Shown: positions 10,901-19,492 of the stretch, in pieces
Position numbering within the stretch: the first letter of the stretch is position 1
How the letters are laid out: every line of letters starts with the position of its first letter
Assembly (NCBI GenBank): GCA_963783085.1
Contig: CAWAMJ010000021.1
Coordinates: 153,658 to 217,657 of the forward strand
Length of the DNA: 64,000 nt
Direction: 5' to 3'
From: CAVYUC01 sp963783085
Lineage (GTDB): Bacteria > Bacteroidota > Bacteroidia > Bacteroidales > Prolixibacteraceae
Translations under genes and position numbers: made by a program
The notes under the pieces: model-generated
What the model saw: only the letters and a program-made list of their open reading frames with translations
What the model was told of the DNA's origin: nothing
Databases searched by the model: none

Positions 10901-12630
10901 TCGGTAACTGTTATGCTTTCCCCGGTATCGCCGGTGCTCCATTCCAATGTAGCATTTTCATTGTAGTTTGTTGCAGTTAAAGTTGAAGAACCGCAGCCAT
11001 TTTCAACAGTAACATTCGGAGCGTTTGGCGGATTGGGATCGGAGAGCGACGCATGAATCCCCGCGGCTGATGTACAACCGTTTGCTGTAATTTTTAAATT
11101 CCGGTATGAACCGGTGGATGCATCAACTGTTGCCGAATTGTTGGAAACGTTAACTCCGGTAAATTCACCGCCGTCATAAGCAATTGTATATGTTCCGTTT
11201 GGAACGCCTGTAAACGTAAAACTGATTGTTCCTGTTCCGCCGCAAACCTCAGGGTCGTTTACAGAAACTTCAATTTTTGGGATTTCTTTGGGCGAGGCGG
11301 TTGCTGTTGCTGCTTCGCTGGTACAACCGTTTAAAGTTTGGGTAACTGAATAAGTATTGGCCTCGGTAACCGTAATCGATTTGGTGGTTTCACCGGTGCT
11401 CCAGTTTAACTGCCCGGAGTAACCGGAAGCTGTTAAGATCGACTCGCCGCATTGATTATCTACAGAGATTTTTGGGGTTGGCGGCGGATTTGGATCCGAC
11501 AGCGAAATATTTATACCATCGGGCGAAGTACATCCGTCGATGGTAATTTTCAGATTGTTATAGGCGCCTGCCGGTGTTAGTACAATGGCTTTACTGTCGG
11601 CAACCAAAACACCGGTAAAATTTCCTGCGTCATAATTAATGGTATAAAATCCGTTTGGAACATTCGTAAACGTAAAATTCAAAGTTCCCAGTCCCTGGCA
11701 AACCAGTGGATCGCTTCCCTGAACCGTTAACGACGGCGTCAGTCTTGGCGATGCCGTTACAACCGCTTCATTGCTGGTACAGCCGTTTATGGTTTGTGTA
11801 ACGCTGTAATCTCCTTCTTCAGTAACAGTAATTGTTTCCGTAGTTTCCCCGGTATTCCATAATAAATCTCCTGTATAATTTGAAGCAGTTAATATCGACT
11901 CGCCACATCTGTTTTCGATGGCAACAGTGGGTTGGTTTGGTGCATTGGGTTCTGAAATTGTGGCGCTGGTGCCGTTTTCCGAGGAACAACCGCTTACTTC
12001 AATCCGAAGGTTACTGTACCTGCCGGCATCCGCCTGAACCGTTGCAGCATTGCCTGAAACAGCGACATTTGTAAAATTTCCCCCGTCATAAAAAATGGTA
12101 TAATTTCCGTCGGGAACATCGGTGAACGTAAAATCGAGCGTACCCAATTCTCCGCAGTTTTGCGGGTTCGTTCTGGTTACCGCCAGCGTAGGCGATACAA
12201 TTGTAATTGTAATTTCATTGCTTGGAAAAATATCGTTACACCCTTTGAAATCAACAAGCCTGCGGAAAGAAGTAGTTTCTGTTAAGTTAAAAGCTGTATA
12301 GTCTTTATTGGACGCACCGGAGATATCTTGCCATACGCCTGTGGTATTTCGTTGCCACCGGAAAGTTGAATCCCGATTGGGTGTTACGTCAGGTTCTGAA
12401 CCTGTAAAACTCACCGTTTCGCCACTGCAAACCATATTTTCCGACGTTGTAGAGATGGAATTGTTATCGACTGCGACCGGACAATTGTCCTGGGCGCCTT
12501 CTGAAAAAATATCGTTAAACAACAGGTTGTTTTCTTTATCTTTTAATTCTGAAGTGGAATGATTTGCAAAACCGATATTCCATGCCAAAATCAGAAAAAC
12601 AAGAACAGAAAAGCCAGATTTAGGATTCAT
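7981..12630 (-). CDS. large modular-repeat surface protein with T9SS sorting domain
   Basis: 1549 residues. A signal peptide (about 1-22) is followed by an Ig/PKD-like unit (GETVSFTGSEPDVTP region). Then come two alternating repeat modules of about 65-75 residues: type A (GTLDFTFTDVPDGNYTIFYD, 6 copies) and type B (LxWSTGETTxxITVTExGxYSVTQTLNGCTS, 9 copies). An Ig-like tail (about 1290-1450) precedes a type-A T9SS C-terminal domain starting at IIYPNPADEKLYLSL (about 1470-1549). Conserved Cys residues in both modules could form disulfides. Such proteins are exported by the type IX system and attached or released at the cell surface; adhesion is a plausible but unproven role. No catalytic motif was seen. 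Confidence 0.9.
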   Translation of the reverse strand: MNPKSGFSVLVFLILAWNIGFANHSTSELKDKENNLLFNDIFSEGAQDNCPVAVDNNSISTTSENMVCSGETVSFTGSEPDVTPNRDSTFRWQRNTTGVWQDISGASNKDYTAFNLTETTSFRRLVDFKGCNDIFPSNEITITIVSPTLAVTRTNPQNCGELGTLDFTFTDVPDGNYTIFYDGGNFTNVAVSGNAATVQADAGRYSNLRIEVSGCSSENGTSATISEPNAPNQPTVAIENRCGESILTASNYTGDLLWNTGETTETITVTEEGDYSVTQTINGCTSNEAVVTASPRLTPSLTVQGSDPLVCQGLGTLNFTFTNVPNGFYTINYDAGNFTGVLVADSKAIVLTPAGAYNNLKITIDGCTSPDGINISLSDPNPPPTPKISVDNQCGESILTASGYSGQLNWSTGETTKSITVTEANTYSVTQTLNGCTSEAATATASPKEIPKIEVSVNDPEVCGGTGTISFTFTGVPNGTYTIAYDGGEFTGVNVSNNSATVDASTGSYRNLKITANGCTSAAGIHASLSDPNPPNAPNVTVENGCGSSTLTATNYNENATLEWSTGDTGESITVTETGNYSVTQTLGGCTSIAATVKATPKAIPTIAAKGKNPEVCQGEGSIDFTFSGVPDGTYTIYYDAGSFSAVTVSGNKATVAAGAGIYNNLTISVGGCASENGVDVSLFDPNAPDAPVVKVQNNCGESVLTATQYEQGAKLNWSTGGTGESITVTDSKTYSVTQTLSGCTSSAATVLANPKPIPDAPDFSVTNNCDGTSVLTATDYENGATLEWSNGASTRIVTISTAGSYSLSQIVDGCKSAVTTKTAAPKTKPTLAVSENDPVNCGENGSLDFTFTGVPNGTYDIAYDGGSFKRVSVKNNAANVSAKSGSYQNLTITVNDCTSDNGVNASLKDPNAPAAPKVTVENNCGESVLTISSFNPDATLEWNTGATTKTITVKEAGTYQATQTLNGCTSNAAVAVAAPKSIPPAPDFTVVDNCDKTSTLTATDIEQNATLEWSTGESSKTIEVTEAGNYSLSQKLNGCSSEATTKKANPKTAPVIAVTEKNPEECQKKGSLKFTFTGVPNGVYNIYYDGGMFRDVSVSSGTATVSALAGTYNNINITLNECTSANGVNATLTDPNAPEPPTIAVENFCGKSVLTATAYDTSAALLWNTGETGKTITVTDGGVYKLTLDRNGCTSNATVTATPYTIPPKPTVNVLDSCGGTVVKVKNYDDNFWLVWEGENQPDSIQGGSTFLTDAGGYTIHMQSDGCVGQAASFTANPLPVPAPPVSGGDLSVCYQDELQVLVAEASAPDANAEVVWFDQPAGGNIVPSPELDTIGTITYYAESQDVNSGCASPQRTAVTLSIQKGEDLINMDNEVLGKPESNVSVLVFTESSFNYQWYLNDTPIAGANKQYYYIPAGNRKDENVFSVQVETEGGCKAIFGYNYSGNLSSGKISGTDSFFNSEKMDLFIIYPNPADEKLYLSLNPDLVKNSLQLTVKIFSVNGSCVVSKNIGKTTETFNTGRFAPGLYSVAIFNELGLVDSKKLLISR
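8770..12200 (-). repeat. tandem A/B module array inside the surface protein
   Basis: In protein order the modules run A1 B1 A2 B2 A3 B3 A4 B4 B5 A5 B6 B7 A6 B8 B9. The first half alternates singly, and from A4 onward each A is followed by two B modules, with the last B (VVKVKNYDDNFWLVWEG) strongly diverged. This fits growth by duplication first of an AB unit and later of an ABB unit. The frame is maintained throughout. Boundaries are approximate. Confidence 0.85.
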
Positions 12631-12955
12631 ACTTTTGTATTTTTTTTGTAATTATTCCAATCAATCATTAAATATACGACGTTATCTACTCATATAAAAT
12701 ACATCCGGCTATTCTCTGAAGCGATACATTCTTGTTTTCGACTGTAAAAATCAAAAAGACGAAAACCGGTTGGAATTTTTTCTTGTATGGGAAAAATTAA
12801 ATTCCAGGATTATGTTTCTGAAACCTCACTTCAAAAGATAGCAGCCTGTTTTGCATAACATCAAAACAAGATTAACTGATTTGAAAGGTCATTTGTTTAT
12901 GGAATTTCGGGGAACAAACATCAGATAACTGATAAAAAGGATTTTCGGTTCGGAA
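12631..12955. other. intergenic region upstream of the surface-protein gene
   Basis: 325 bp, AT-rich, with no convincing ORF. It must hold the leftward promoter of the large surface protein and the 3' end of the upstream leftward gene. A weak inverted repeat (gttttcg/cgaaaac) lies near 12733-12765 but has no T tract, so it is not called a terminator. Confidence 0.5.
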
Positions 12956-13933
12956 TTATTTTCCGAAGATATAGATGATTGACAGTTGCTGTTGCTGATC
13001 CAGGTCGTTCCAGTCGATTACGTGAAAGGACAAATTGAACCGTCCGCGAACATTTCCGTGATTAATAAAATACCAGATAACATCGGTCCGCCAATAATTT
13101 TTTACGCGGTAGAAACGGTCGCCACAAGCAAATTTGTGGCTGCCACCGGTACTTAATACTGATTTAACGCCATAGTTTTTATACCGTCCGTTCGCTTCTG
13201 CAAAAAAACTGTTGCTGGTTTGAAAGCCCTCTGTTACACTGCGCTCACGAAAAGAGGAACTTAAAATACCTGCTTTGATTTCGGCGGCCAAGACGGTATT
13301 TTCAAGAGTGCGAAACCCTCCCTGCAATGCAAATCCCATATAATCTTTTATGTGGTCGCCCGGAATATCAATGGCAGGCCCCGCATCGTGAAAAAGCAGC
13401 AAATAATTCTGAAAAAACAGGTTTTTATGAAAAACTTCCCCCGACATGCCTGCCATAAAATTTTCGCGTTTTACGTCGGTCTGGCGGCTAACCCAATCCA
13501 CAAAACCATTTTGTATGCCCCAATCCCAGTGCACTTCGCCAAACATTCCTTCAATGTTCGGACGGTAATACAACAAGGTGTCGGTGAGCATCGCCAGCGG
13601 AAAATCAATTTTTCCCCTTCTTGGAAATGCGCCAAATAAAAATTCTTTCCGGTTGTCGGCGAATTGATAATATAAGGTGAGTTTTGGTTTGTGGAAATCG
13701 ATGTCACTGCCAAATTCCAGTAATTGGCTTAATCCGGCACGGATGCGGTGGTTGTCAGTTTCAATGCCAATTTCAAATGCTCCGCGGCTTCCTAAAATGG
13801 TTTGCGACAATGCTTTCCCGCTGAAATATTCACGGTTATCGCCAATGCCTTCGAACAAGACCTTGTATTCAAAATTTTGCGATTTTACTACAATGGCTGT
13901 AAAAAGTAAGAATATACTAACAAGTTGTTTCAT
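12956..13933 (-). CDS. secreted protein of unknown function, probable outer-membrane barrel
   Basis: 325 residues with an N-terminal signal peptide (MKQLVSIFLLFTAIVVKSQ). It is rich in amphipathic, aromatic strands (KPKLTLYYQFADNRKEFLFG, ENTVLAAEIKAGIL, GRFNLSFHVIDWND) and ends in QQQLSIIYIFGK, typical of a barrel terminal strand. I do not recognise a named family. It is leftward between the universal stress protein and the surface protein, with 119 bp to the former. Confidence 0.6.
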   Translation of the reverse strand: MKQLVSIFLLFTAIVVKSQNFEYKVLFEGIGDNREYFSGKALSQTILGSRGAFEIGIETDNHRIRAGLSQLLEFGSDIDFHKPKLTLYYQFADNRKEFLFGAFPRRGKIDFPLAMLTDTLLYYRPNIEGMFGEVHWDWGIQNGFVDWVSRQTDVKRENFMAGMSGEVFHKNLFFQNYLLLFHDAGPAIDIPGDHIKDYMGFALQGGFRTLENTVLAAEIKAGILSSSFRERSVTEGFQTSNSFFAEANGRYKNYGVKSVLSTGGSHKFACGDRFYRVKNYWRTDVIWYFINHGNVRGRFNLSFHVIDWNDLDQQQQLSIIYIFGK

Positions 13934-14052
13934 TCAGGTAAGTTTTTCAGGGTGCCAAAGTACGAAAACGGCGAAAAAAATTCCGGTAAATTTAAAAACA
14001 TTTCGGATGAAATACGGACTTTACCACCTTCTCAGTGAACTGTCGGTGGTTT

Positions 14053-14865
14053 TCAGTCACACAAAACATAATTATCCCGGCGTGGATTAACATATAAAAC
14101 CGGTATTTCGCCGGCCATTTTTATCAGTTTTCTTTCCGGCAAGCCAATGAGTAAATCGAGCGGCGTTATGGCGGAACTTCCCAAAACAACAAACAAATTA
14201 CTTCCGGATGAATGGGCAAAATCCAGCGCTTCGAATGCATTTCGCCAACTCGAGCGCTGACCTTTGTAAATTTTGTGGTTGATGTTGAATTTTTGCAAAA
14301 GTTTTTTGGTTAGTACAACATTTTTAGCCACCTCTCTTTCGTTGGTTTTATTTTTTTCGCGAGCCGCCACCACAACCGTTTCTGCCTGGTTGAACCGTCC
14401 GAAATAGGTGGTCCACAAAGCGCTGTCGCTGGTTTCTTTCCGCAGATCAACCGGTAGTACTGTTTTGTTAAAACCCGATATTTCGCCGTCCGTGTTTACA
14501 AATAAAAACGGCACCGGTGTTTTGGTGGCAGCTCTCGAAAATGTTTTAAAAGCAGACGATAATGCAACAAGAATTATTGCTTCATAATCGTCGGCAAGAA
14601 GCTGGGGCAGGTCAGACACCGGTTCAGAAGTAAGCAGAACGGACAACTTCAAACCGCGGCTTTCTTTATTTGCAGTTGTTACATAGTTTTGAAGGACCGA
14701 CCTGAATAGTTCATGGTTTTTCTTCTTTTTCCGCGGATAATTATAAACGAGGCACAACTCCTTTTTAAAGATGGAGGCAATTTTTATTCCGTTAAAAATT
14801 AGCTTTTTATCATCGTCGCTCAGTGTCGTCAGTACAATAATCTTCTGTTCTTTTTGTTGCTTCAT
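14053..14865 (-). CDS. universal stress protein, tandem UspA-like
   Basis: 270 residues with two UspA-type halves (about 1-128 and 132-262). The first half has IIVLTTLSDDD and ends in PVPFLFVNTDG; the second begins KTVLPVDLRKETSDSALWTT and ends with GEIPVLYVNPRR. The canonical ATP-loop pattern Gx2Gx9GS/T is not clearly intact; LGSSAITPLDLLIGLPER occupies the corresponding place. It is probably a soluble stress protein. No signal peptide. Confidence 0.7.
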   Translation of the reverse strand: MKQQKEQKIIVLTTLSDDDKKLIFNGIKIASIFKKELCLVYNYPRKKKKNHELFRSVLQNYVTTANKESRGLKLSVLLTSEPVSDLPQLLADDYEAIILVALSSAFKTFSRAATKTPVPFLFVNTDGEISGFNKTVLPVDLRKETSDSALWTTYFGRFNQAETVVVAAREKNKTNEREVAKNVVLTKKLLQKFNINHKIYKGQRSSWRNAFEALDFAHSSGSNLFVVLGSSAITPLDLLIGLPERKLIKMAGEIPVLYVNPRRDNYVLCD

Positions 14866-14928
14866 TGGTCAATTTTGGTCAAAAATAGAGAATTGCGCGA
14901 AGTTATTAAAATTGGAATTATGAGTCTG

Positions 14929-15055
14929 CTCCGAAAAGTCTGAGTTCATTGATTTTCAACTTTTTTACCCTAACCCCTAATGGGAAACTTGCTGAAAATC
15001 AATGAATTCATCAAAATCCCCTTGAGGGGATTTAGGGGTTTTTGACTTTTCGGAG
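14929..15055 (-). mobile_element. MITE-like gene-less copy of the 36-38 kb element
   Basis: 127 bp bounded by perfect 12-bp inverted repeats ctccgaaaagtc (14929-14940) and gacttttcggag (15044-15055). The left arm after the repeat matches the reverse complement of 38271-38290 in all 20 bases. The right arm matches the reverse complement of the left arm of the large element (36428-36501) with only a few mismatches. It thus carries both ends of that element in opposite orientation with no genes between. A 6-bp direct repeat ATTATG lies just outside (14917-14922 and 15064-15069), a candidate target-site duplication. Confidence 0.8.
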
Positions 15056-15168
15056 TGGACTCCATTATGCATGGTTTTATTGGTTTTTGGCTTCCCGATG
15101 TATAAATAAAAAATGTCAGTGGCGATTGGTGTTAAAATGGCTAATTTTACTGCGGTAAAATAAAATAC

Positions 15169-17254
15169 ATGGTGAACCAACAGCTTTTGCAACCCGAAAG
15201 TATTGCGGTAATCGGGGCTTCGAACAACATTTCGAAACCGGGCGGCAAACTATTAAAAAATTTAATTGATAATAATTTCAGGGGAAAACTTTACGCGGTA
15301 AATCCAAACGAAACGTCGGTGCAGGGAATTCCGGCTTTTTCTTCGGCAGACGAACTTCCTTCTGTCGATTTGGCGGTGCTTGCCATTCCCGCAAAATTTT
15401 GTCCCGGAACGATTAAAATTCTGGCGGAACAAAACGATACAAAAGCTTTTATCGTGGTATCCGCGGGTTTCGGCGAAATGAATGACGAAGGTAAAAAGCT
15501 GGAGAAGGAGATGGCTGAAATTGTAACGAAAAACAACGGTTGTTTAATCGGGCCGAATTGTATTGGGGTGATGACGCCGCACCACGTCAGCGTTTTTACC
15601 ACGCCCGTTCCGAAATTGACGCCCGATGGTTGCGATTTTATCTCGGGCTCTGGCGCTACAGCAGTTTTTATAATCGAATCAGGTATTCCCAAGGGATTGC
15701 GGTTTGCGAACGTTTTTTCAGTGGGGAACAGCGCGCAAACCGGCGTTGAAGATGTGCTGGAGTATCTTGATGAAAATTATGTGGAAGGTGCAGGTTCGAA
15801 GGTAAAACTATTGTATATCGAGCACATCGGAAATCCGGATAAACTGTTGTTTCATGCCTCGTCACTGATTAAAAAGGGATGCAAAATTGCCGCTATTAAA
15901 GCCGGAAGTTCGTCGGCCGGCCGCCGTGCAGCCTCTTCGCATACCGGCGCACTCGCCAGTTCCGACGCCGCTGTGGATGCGCTATTCCGGAAAGCCGGAA
16001 TCATTCGCTGTTACGGCCGGGAAGAATTGACTACCGTGGCGTGCGTGTTTATGTGCAAAGAACTGAAAGGCAAAAAACTGGCCATTATCACGCATGCCGG
16101 CGGTCCGGGGGTAATGCTTACCGATGCGCTGGAAAGTGGTGGTTTAAAAATTCCCAGGATTGAAGATTCGCCGGCGAAAACCGAAGCTTAAAGAAAAACT
16201 GTTTCCCGGTTCATCCGTTGAAAATCCTATCGATTTTTTGGCAACCGGAACTGCTGAGCAACTGGGGGAAATTGTGGATGCCTGTGAAAAGGATTTCGAC
16301 GTGGACGGAATGGCTGTAATTTTCGGGAGCCCGGGCTTGTTTCCCATTCGCGATGTGTATGATGTGCTGGATAAAAAAATGCAGGTTTGCAGCAAACCGG
16401 TGTACCCCATTTTACCATCGATAATTAATGTGAAAGAAGATGTTTCACGGTTTCTTTCGCAGGGAAATGTGAATTTTCCCGACGAAGTTCTTCTTGGCCG
16501 GGCGCTTACAAAAGTGATGAATTTACCCGTCCCGGCTCCGGCGGAAGTTTTTCCGGAAGGAATCAACTTTGGCGAAATCCGGAGAATCATTGAAAATGCT
16601 GAAAACGGTTATCAACCGCCGGAAATTATTCACCGGTTATTCGATGCTGCCGGAATCTCGTTCGTGAAAGAAATTGTAGTTCAAACCGAACCGGAGGCAG
16701 TGCTGGCTGCCACGAATATTGGTTTTCCCGTGGTGATGAAAGTGGTTGGGCCGGTACATAAAACCGATGTCGGAGGCGTAGTTTTAAATGTGCGAAATGT
16801 TACCGACGTCAGAAAAGAATTTCATTATTTGAATGGAATCGATGGGGCAGAAGGAGTATTAATCGCTCAAATGGCATCGGGCACTGAGCTTTTTTTGGGC
16901 GCAACCTACGAACAGGATTTCGGTCATGTTGTTTTATGTGGCATGGGTGGAATTTATGTGGAAGTGCTGCAGGATGTTTCTTCAGGGCTGGCGCCATTGT
17001 CGCACAACGAAGCAAAATTGATGATTAAACAGTTAAAATCCTACAAAATTCTGAAAGGGTACCGGAAGCAGCCGGGTGTTAACATTGAAAAGTTTGCCGA
17101 CATTATTGTGCGACTTTCCAGCCTGCTGCGTTTTGCTACCGAAATTAAAGAGTTGGACATAAATCCGTTGCTCGGAAATGAACGGGAAATTTTGGCTGTG
17201 GACGCGCGGGTTAGAATTGAAACAGCCCCATTCCGGACTTCTTCCGAAAGTTGA
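15169..17254 (+). pseudogene. ADP-forming acyl-CoA synthetase (NDP-forming), one frameshift
   Basis: Two frames form one about 695-residue enzyme. The first part (15169 to about 16188) has the CoA-binding Rossmann domain (SIAVIGASNNISKPGGKLLK) and a succinyl-CoA ligase-like domain with the active His in SSHTGALASSD. The second part (about 16190-17254) continues with PGSSVENPIDFLATGTAEQL and an ATP-grasp domain (GFPVVMKVVGPVHKTDVGGV, ending KELDINPLLG). The frame changes near 16188, where one base seems missing; no other stop interrupts either part. The intact enzyme makes ATP from acyl-CoA hydrolysis (acetate or other acid production). It may be an assembly error rather than a dead gene. Confidence 0.85.
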
Positions 17255-17303
17255 AGCAATTGTACCCTAAAATTCATAAAATGAAACTCTTAAATAACAA
17301 ATC

Positions 17304-18044
17304 ATGAATAACAAAAACAAATTCTACACATCAATTTCCAACTATTATTCTGAAATATTTCCATACAAGCCGTTACAACTGCAGTTCGTAAAAAAGCGCC
17401 TGGGCCGCTTTGAAAACAAAAGCATTCTCGACGTTGGCTGTGCCACCGGCGAACTGGCTTTTCATCTGGCACAGGAAAGAGCTAATGTCACCGGAATCGA
17501 TTTAAACGAAGATTTGCTGAAAAAAGCCACGGAAGAAAAACAACATCCGGATTTGCGCTTTAAAAAAGGCAATATGTTGAACATTGCCAACGATTTTCAG
17601 CCGAACGGTTTTGATGCTGTCCTTTGCTTCGGAAATACACTGGTGCATTTGCCCGATTTGCAGTCCATCGAAAAAATGTTCAAAGGGGTTTTTGAAACGC
17701 TGAAACCGGGCGGAAAATTTTTGCTGCAAATCCTGAACTACGATTACATTCTGGACGAAAAGGTTTCGGAACTTCCGCTGATTGAAACTGAAAATATAAA
17801 GTTTATCAGAAAGTACATTTTCAGCGACGAAAGCCGGCACGTATCTTTTCAAACCGAACTTCACCTGAAAAAAATAGGGCAGGTGATAACCAATGAAACT
17901 AAACTCCTGGCCTTAAAAAGCAGCGAACTGTTGCACTTGTTAACCGGCGCCGGATTTACAAATATCCAGTTTTTTGCGAATTTTAAAGAGGAAACGTTTG
18001 GTGGGAAACATCTTCCGCTGGTGGCATGTGCTGAAAAAAAGTAA
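17304..18044 (+). CDS. class I SAM-dependent methyltransferase
   Basis: 246 residues, cytoplasmic. The SAM-binding motif I is SILDVGCATGELAFHLA (about residues 34-50), followed by the acidic loop TGIDLNEDLL and the motif IV-like GFDAVLCFGNTLVHLPD; KPGGKFLLQILNYD is the usual post-motif strand. Methyltransf_25/11-type fold. Substrate unknown. It follows the acyl-CoA synthetase by 49 bp and precedes a serine hydrolase by 51 bp, all rightward, so they may share a transcript. Confidence 0.85.
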   Translation: MNNKNKFYTSISNYYSEIFPYKPLQLQFVKKRLGRFENKSILDVGCATGELAFHLAQERANVTGIDLNEDLLKKATEEKQHPDLRFKKGNMLNIANDFQPNGFDAVLCFGNTLVHLPDLQSIEKMFKGVFETLKPGGKFLLQILNYDYILDEKVSELPLIETENIKFIRKYIFSDESRHVSFQTELHLKKIGQVITNETKLLALKSSELLHLLTGAGFTNIQFFANFKEETFGGKHLPLVACAEKK

Positions 18045-18095
18045 TTAATCATTGCCCGAAAATCCCTACTTTTAAAGCACCAACTTTTTGAACTT

Positions 18096-19463
18096 ATGAA
18101 AAGGAAAAATCTCAACAAACTGCTTTGGCTAATCCCCGTTCTCATCATTTTCGGAATTATTTGGTTTGTCTGGCCGCGGCTGCCGATCATTACTGCGTTT
18201 GCGGCAAAAGGAATGTGTTCGAGCATATTTTTGGCTGAAAAATCACCGGAACGGGTGGAGGAGGAGGACCTTTCGTTTTTTCCAATAAGCATTGCAGAAA
18301 ATAAAGTTGACTACAACGAAAAATCAGTGACTTCAACGGTTTTCGGTCTGGCTAAAAGAAAAGCATTGTTTCGCGAAGGCGCAGGCGCTGTAATCGTTCT
18401 GGATATGCCTGAAGAAGAATTGATGCAACACGAGTTTAAGCTTCCTGACCCGGGTTTTTCGCAGGATACAATTCCGTGGCCCAAAGGCGATGTATTGCCC
18501 GATACGCTTCCTGCCGGTGTGAATTATGAACGGTTGAACGAACTGCTGGACACCTGCGTCGATGCTACCGGCACCAAACCGTTCAAAAATACGCTCGGAA
18601 TTGCAATAGTTTACGATGGCCAGCTGATTGCTGAAAAATATTTCGACAGTTACAATTACACAACACGTTTCCACGGATGGTCGATGACCAAAAGTATCAC
18701 TTGCGCATTGGCTGGAATTTTAGCTGATAACGGCCAACTGAACATCGACAATTCCACGGGAATTCAGGAATGGCAAAATGATGAAAGGAGCAAAATTACA
18801 GTGAAAAATGCCATTCAGATGTGTACGGGCCTCGATTGGTACGAAAATTATTTCACCATTTCTGATGCTACGGTAATGTTGATGCAAAGCAATGACATGC
18901 TGGCGTCGGTAATCGATCATAAACTGGCTTATCCGCCGGGAACGCACTGGAATTATTCTTCGGGAGATGCCAATCTTTTATCGGGGATAATCCGAAACAG
19001 AATTGGCAACGATGAAGATTATCACAACGCCGTTTACCAGGATTTATTATATCCGGCAGGAATGCTCCACACACAGGTGGAAACCGACGCCACCGGATTA
19101 TTTGTGGCTTCTTCTTACAGCTATGGGACAATCCGCGACTGGGCGCGTTTCGGTCTGCTTTTAATGAACGACGGAATTTTTGCAGGCGATACGATACTTT
19201 CAAAAAGTTGGGTCGATTTTATGAAAACTCCGGTGGAACCCTCAGACGGCGCATACGGCGGTTCGCTTTGGCTGGAAGAATCGAATCCTGAACGGGCGCT
19301 CAACGATGTTCCGAACGACGTTTTTTTCGCAGACGGTTTCCTTGGGCAGCGGGTTTATGTTGTGCCGTCGAAAAAGCTGGTGGCTGTGCGGCTGGGGTTC
19401 GGTTTAAGCAATTTCGATTTGAATAATTTTTTAAGCGAAGTGATAAAAACTTTGCCGGAATAA
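18096..19463 (+). CDS. beta-lactamase/PBP4-like serine hydrolase, membrane-anchored
   Basis: 455 residues with an N-terminal membrane anchor (about 9-26, LLWLIPVLIIFGIIWFVW). The penicillin-binding-protein-like domain spans about 140-455 with the catalytic SxxK motif SMTK (S196, K199) in HGWSMTKSITCALAG and a YSS motif in WNYSSGDANLLSG. Such class C-like esterases or peptidases hydrolyse esters, D-amino peptides or beta-lactams; sequence alone does not say which. It converges on the fucosidase gene with a possible shared terminator. Confidence 0.85.
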   Translation: MKRKNLNKLLWLIPVLIIFGIIWFVWPRLPIITAFAAKGMCSSIFLAEKSPERVEEEDLSFFPISIAENKVDYNEKSVTSTVFGLAKRKALFREGAGAVIVLDMPEEELMQHEFKLPDPGFSQDTIPWPKGDVLPDTLPAGVNYERLNELLDTCVDATGTKPFKNTLGIAIVYDGQLIAEKYFDSYNYTTRFHGWSMTKSITCALAGILADNGQLNIDNSTGIQEWQNDERSKITVKNAIQMCTGLDWYENYFTISDATVMLMQSNDMLASVIDHKLAYPPGTHWNYSSGDANLLSGIIRNRIGNDEDYHNAVYQDLLYPAGMLHTQVETDATGLFVASSYSYGTIRDWARFGLLLMNDGIFAGDTILSKSWVDFMKTPVEPSDGAYGGSLWLEESNPERALNDVPNDVFFADGFLGQRVYVVPSKKLVAVRLGFGLSNFDLNNFLSEVIKTLPE

Positions 19464-19474
19464 GTTATGTGAAA

Positions 19475-19492
19475 AAAGAGAGCTTCCTCTTT
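19475..19492 (-). terminator. possible terminator between convergent genes
   Basis: Inverted repeat aaagag - 6-nt loop - ctcttt. On the minus strand the stem is followed by a run of T, fitting termination of the fucosidase mRNA. The stem is short (6 bp, AT-rich) and overlaps the fucosidase stop codon, so the call is tentative. Confidence 0.3.

Noticed and set aside
7981..12630. CRISPR-like periodicity
   Set aside because: The repeats are about 200-base coding modules with variable sequence in frame, not short identical repeats with unique spacers.
18096..19463. Antibiotic-resistance beta-lactamase
   Set aside because: SxxK and YSS motifs fit the general serine-hydrolase family; the membrane anchor and long N-terminal region are unlike dedicated class C beta-lactamases.
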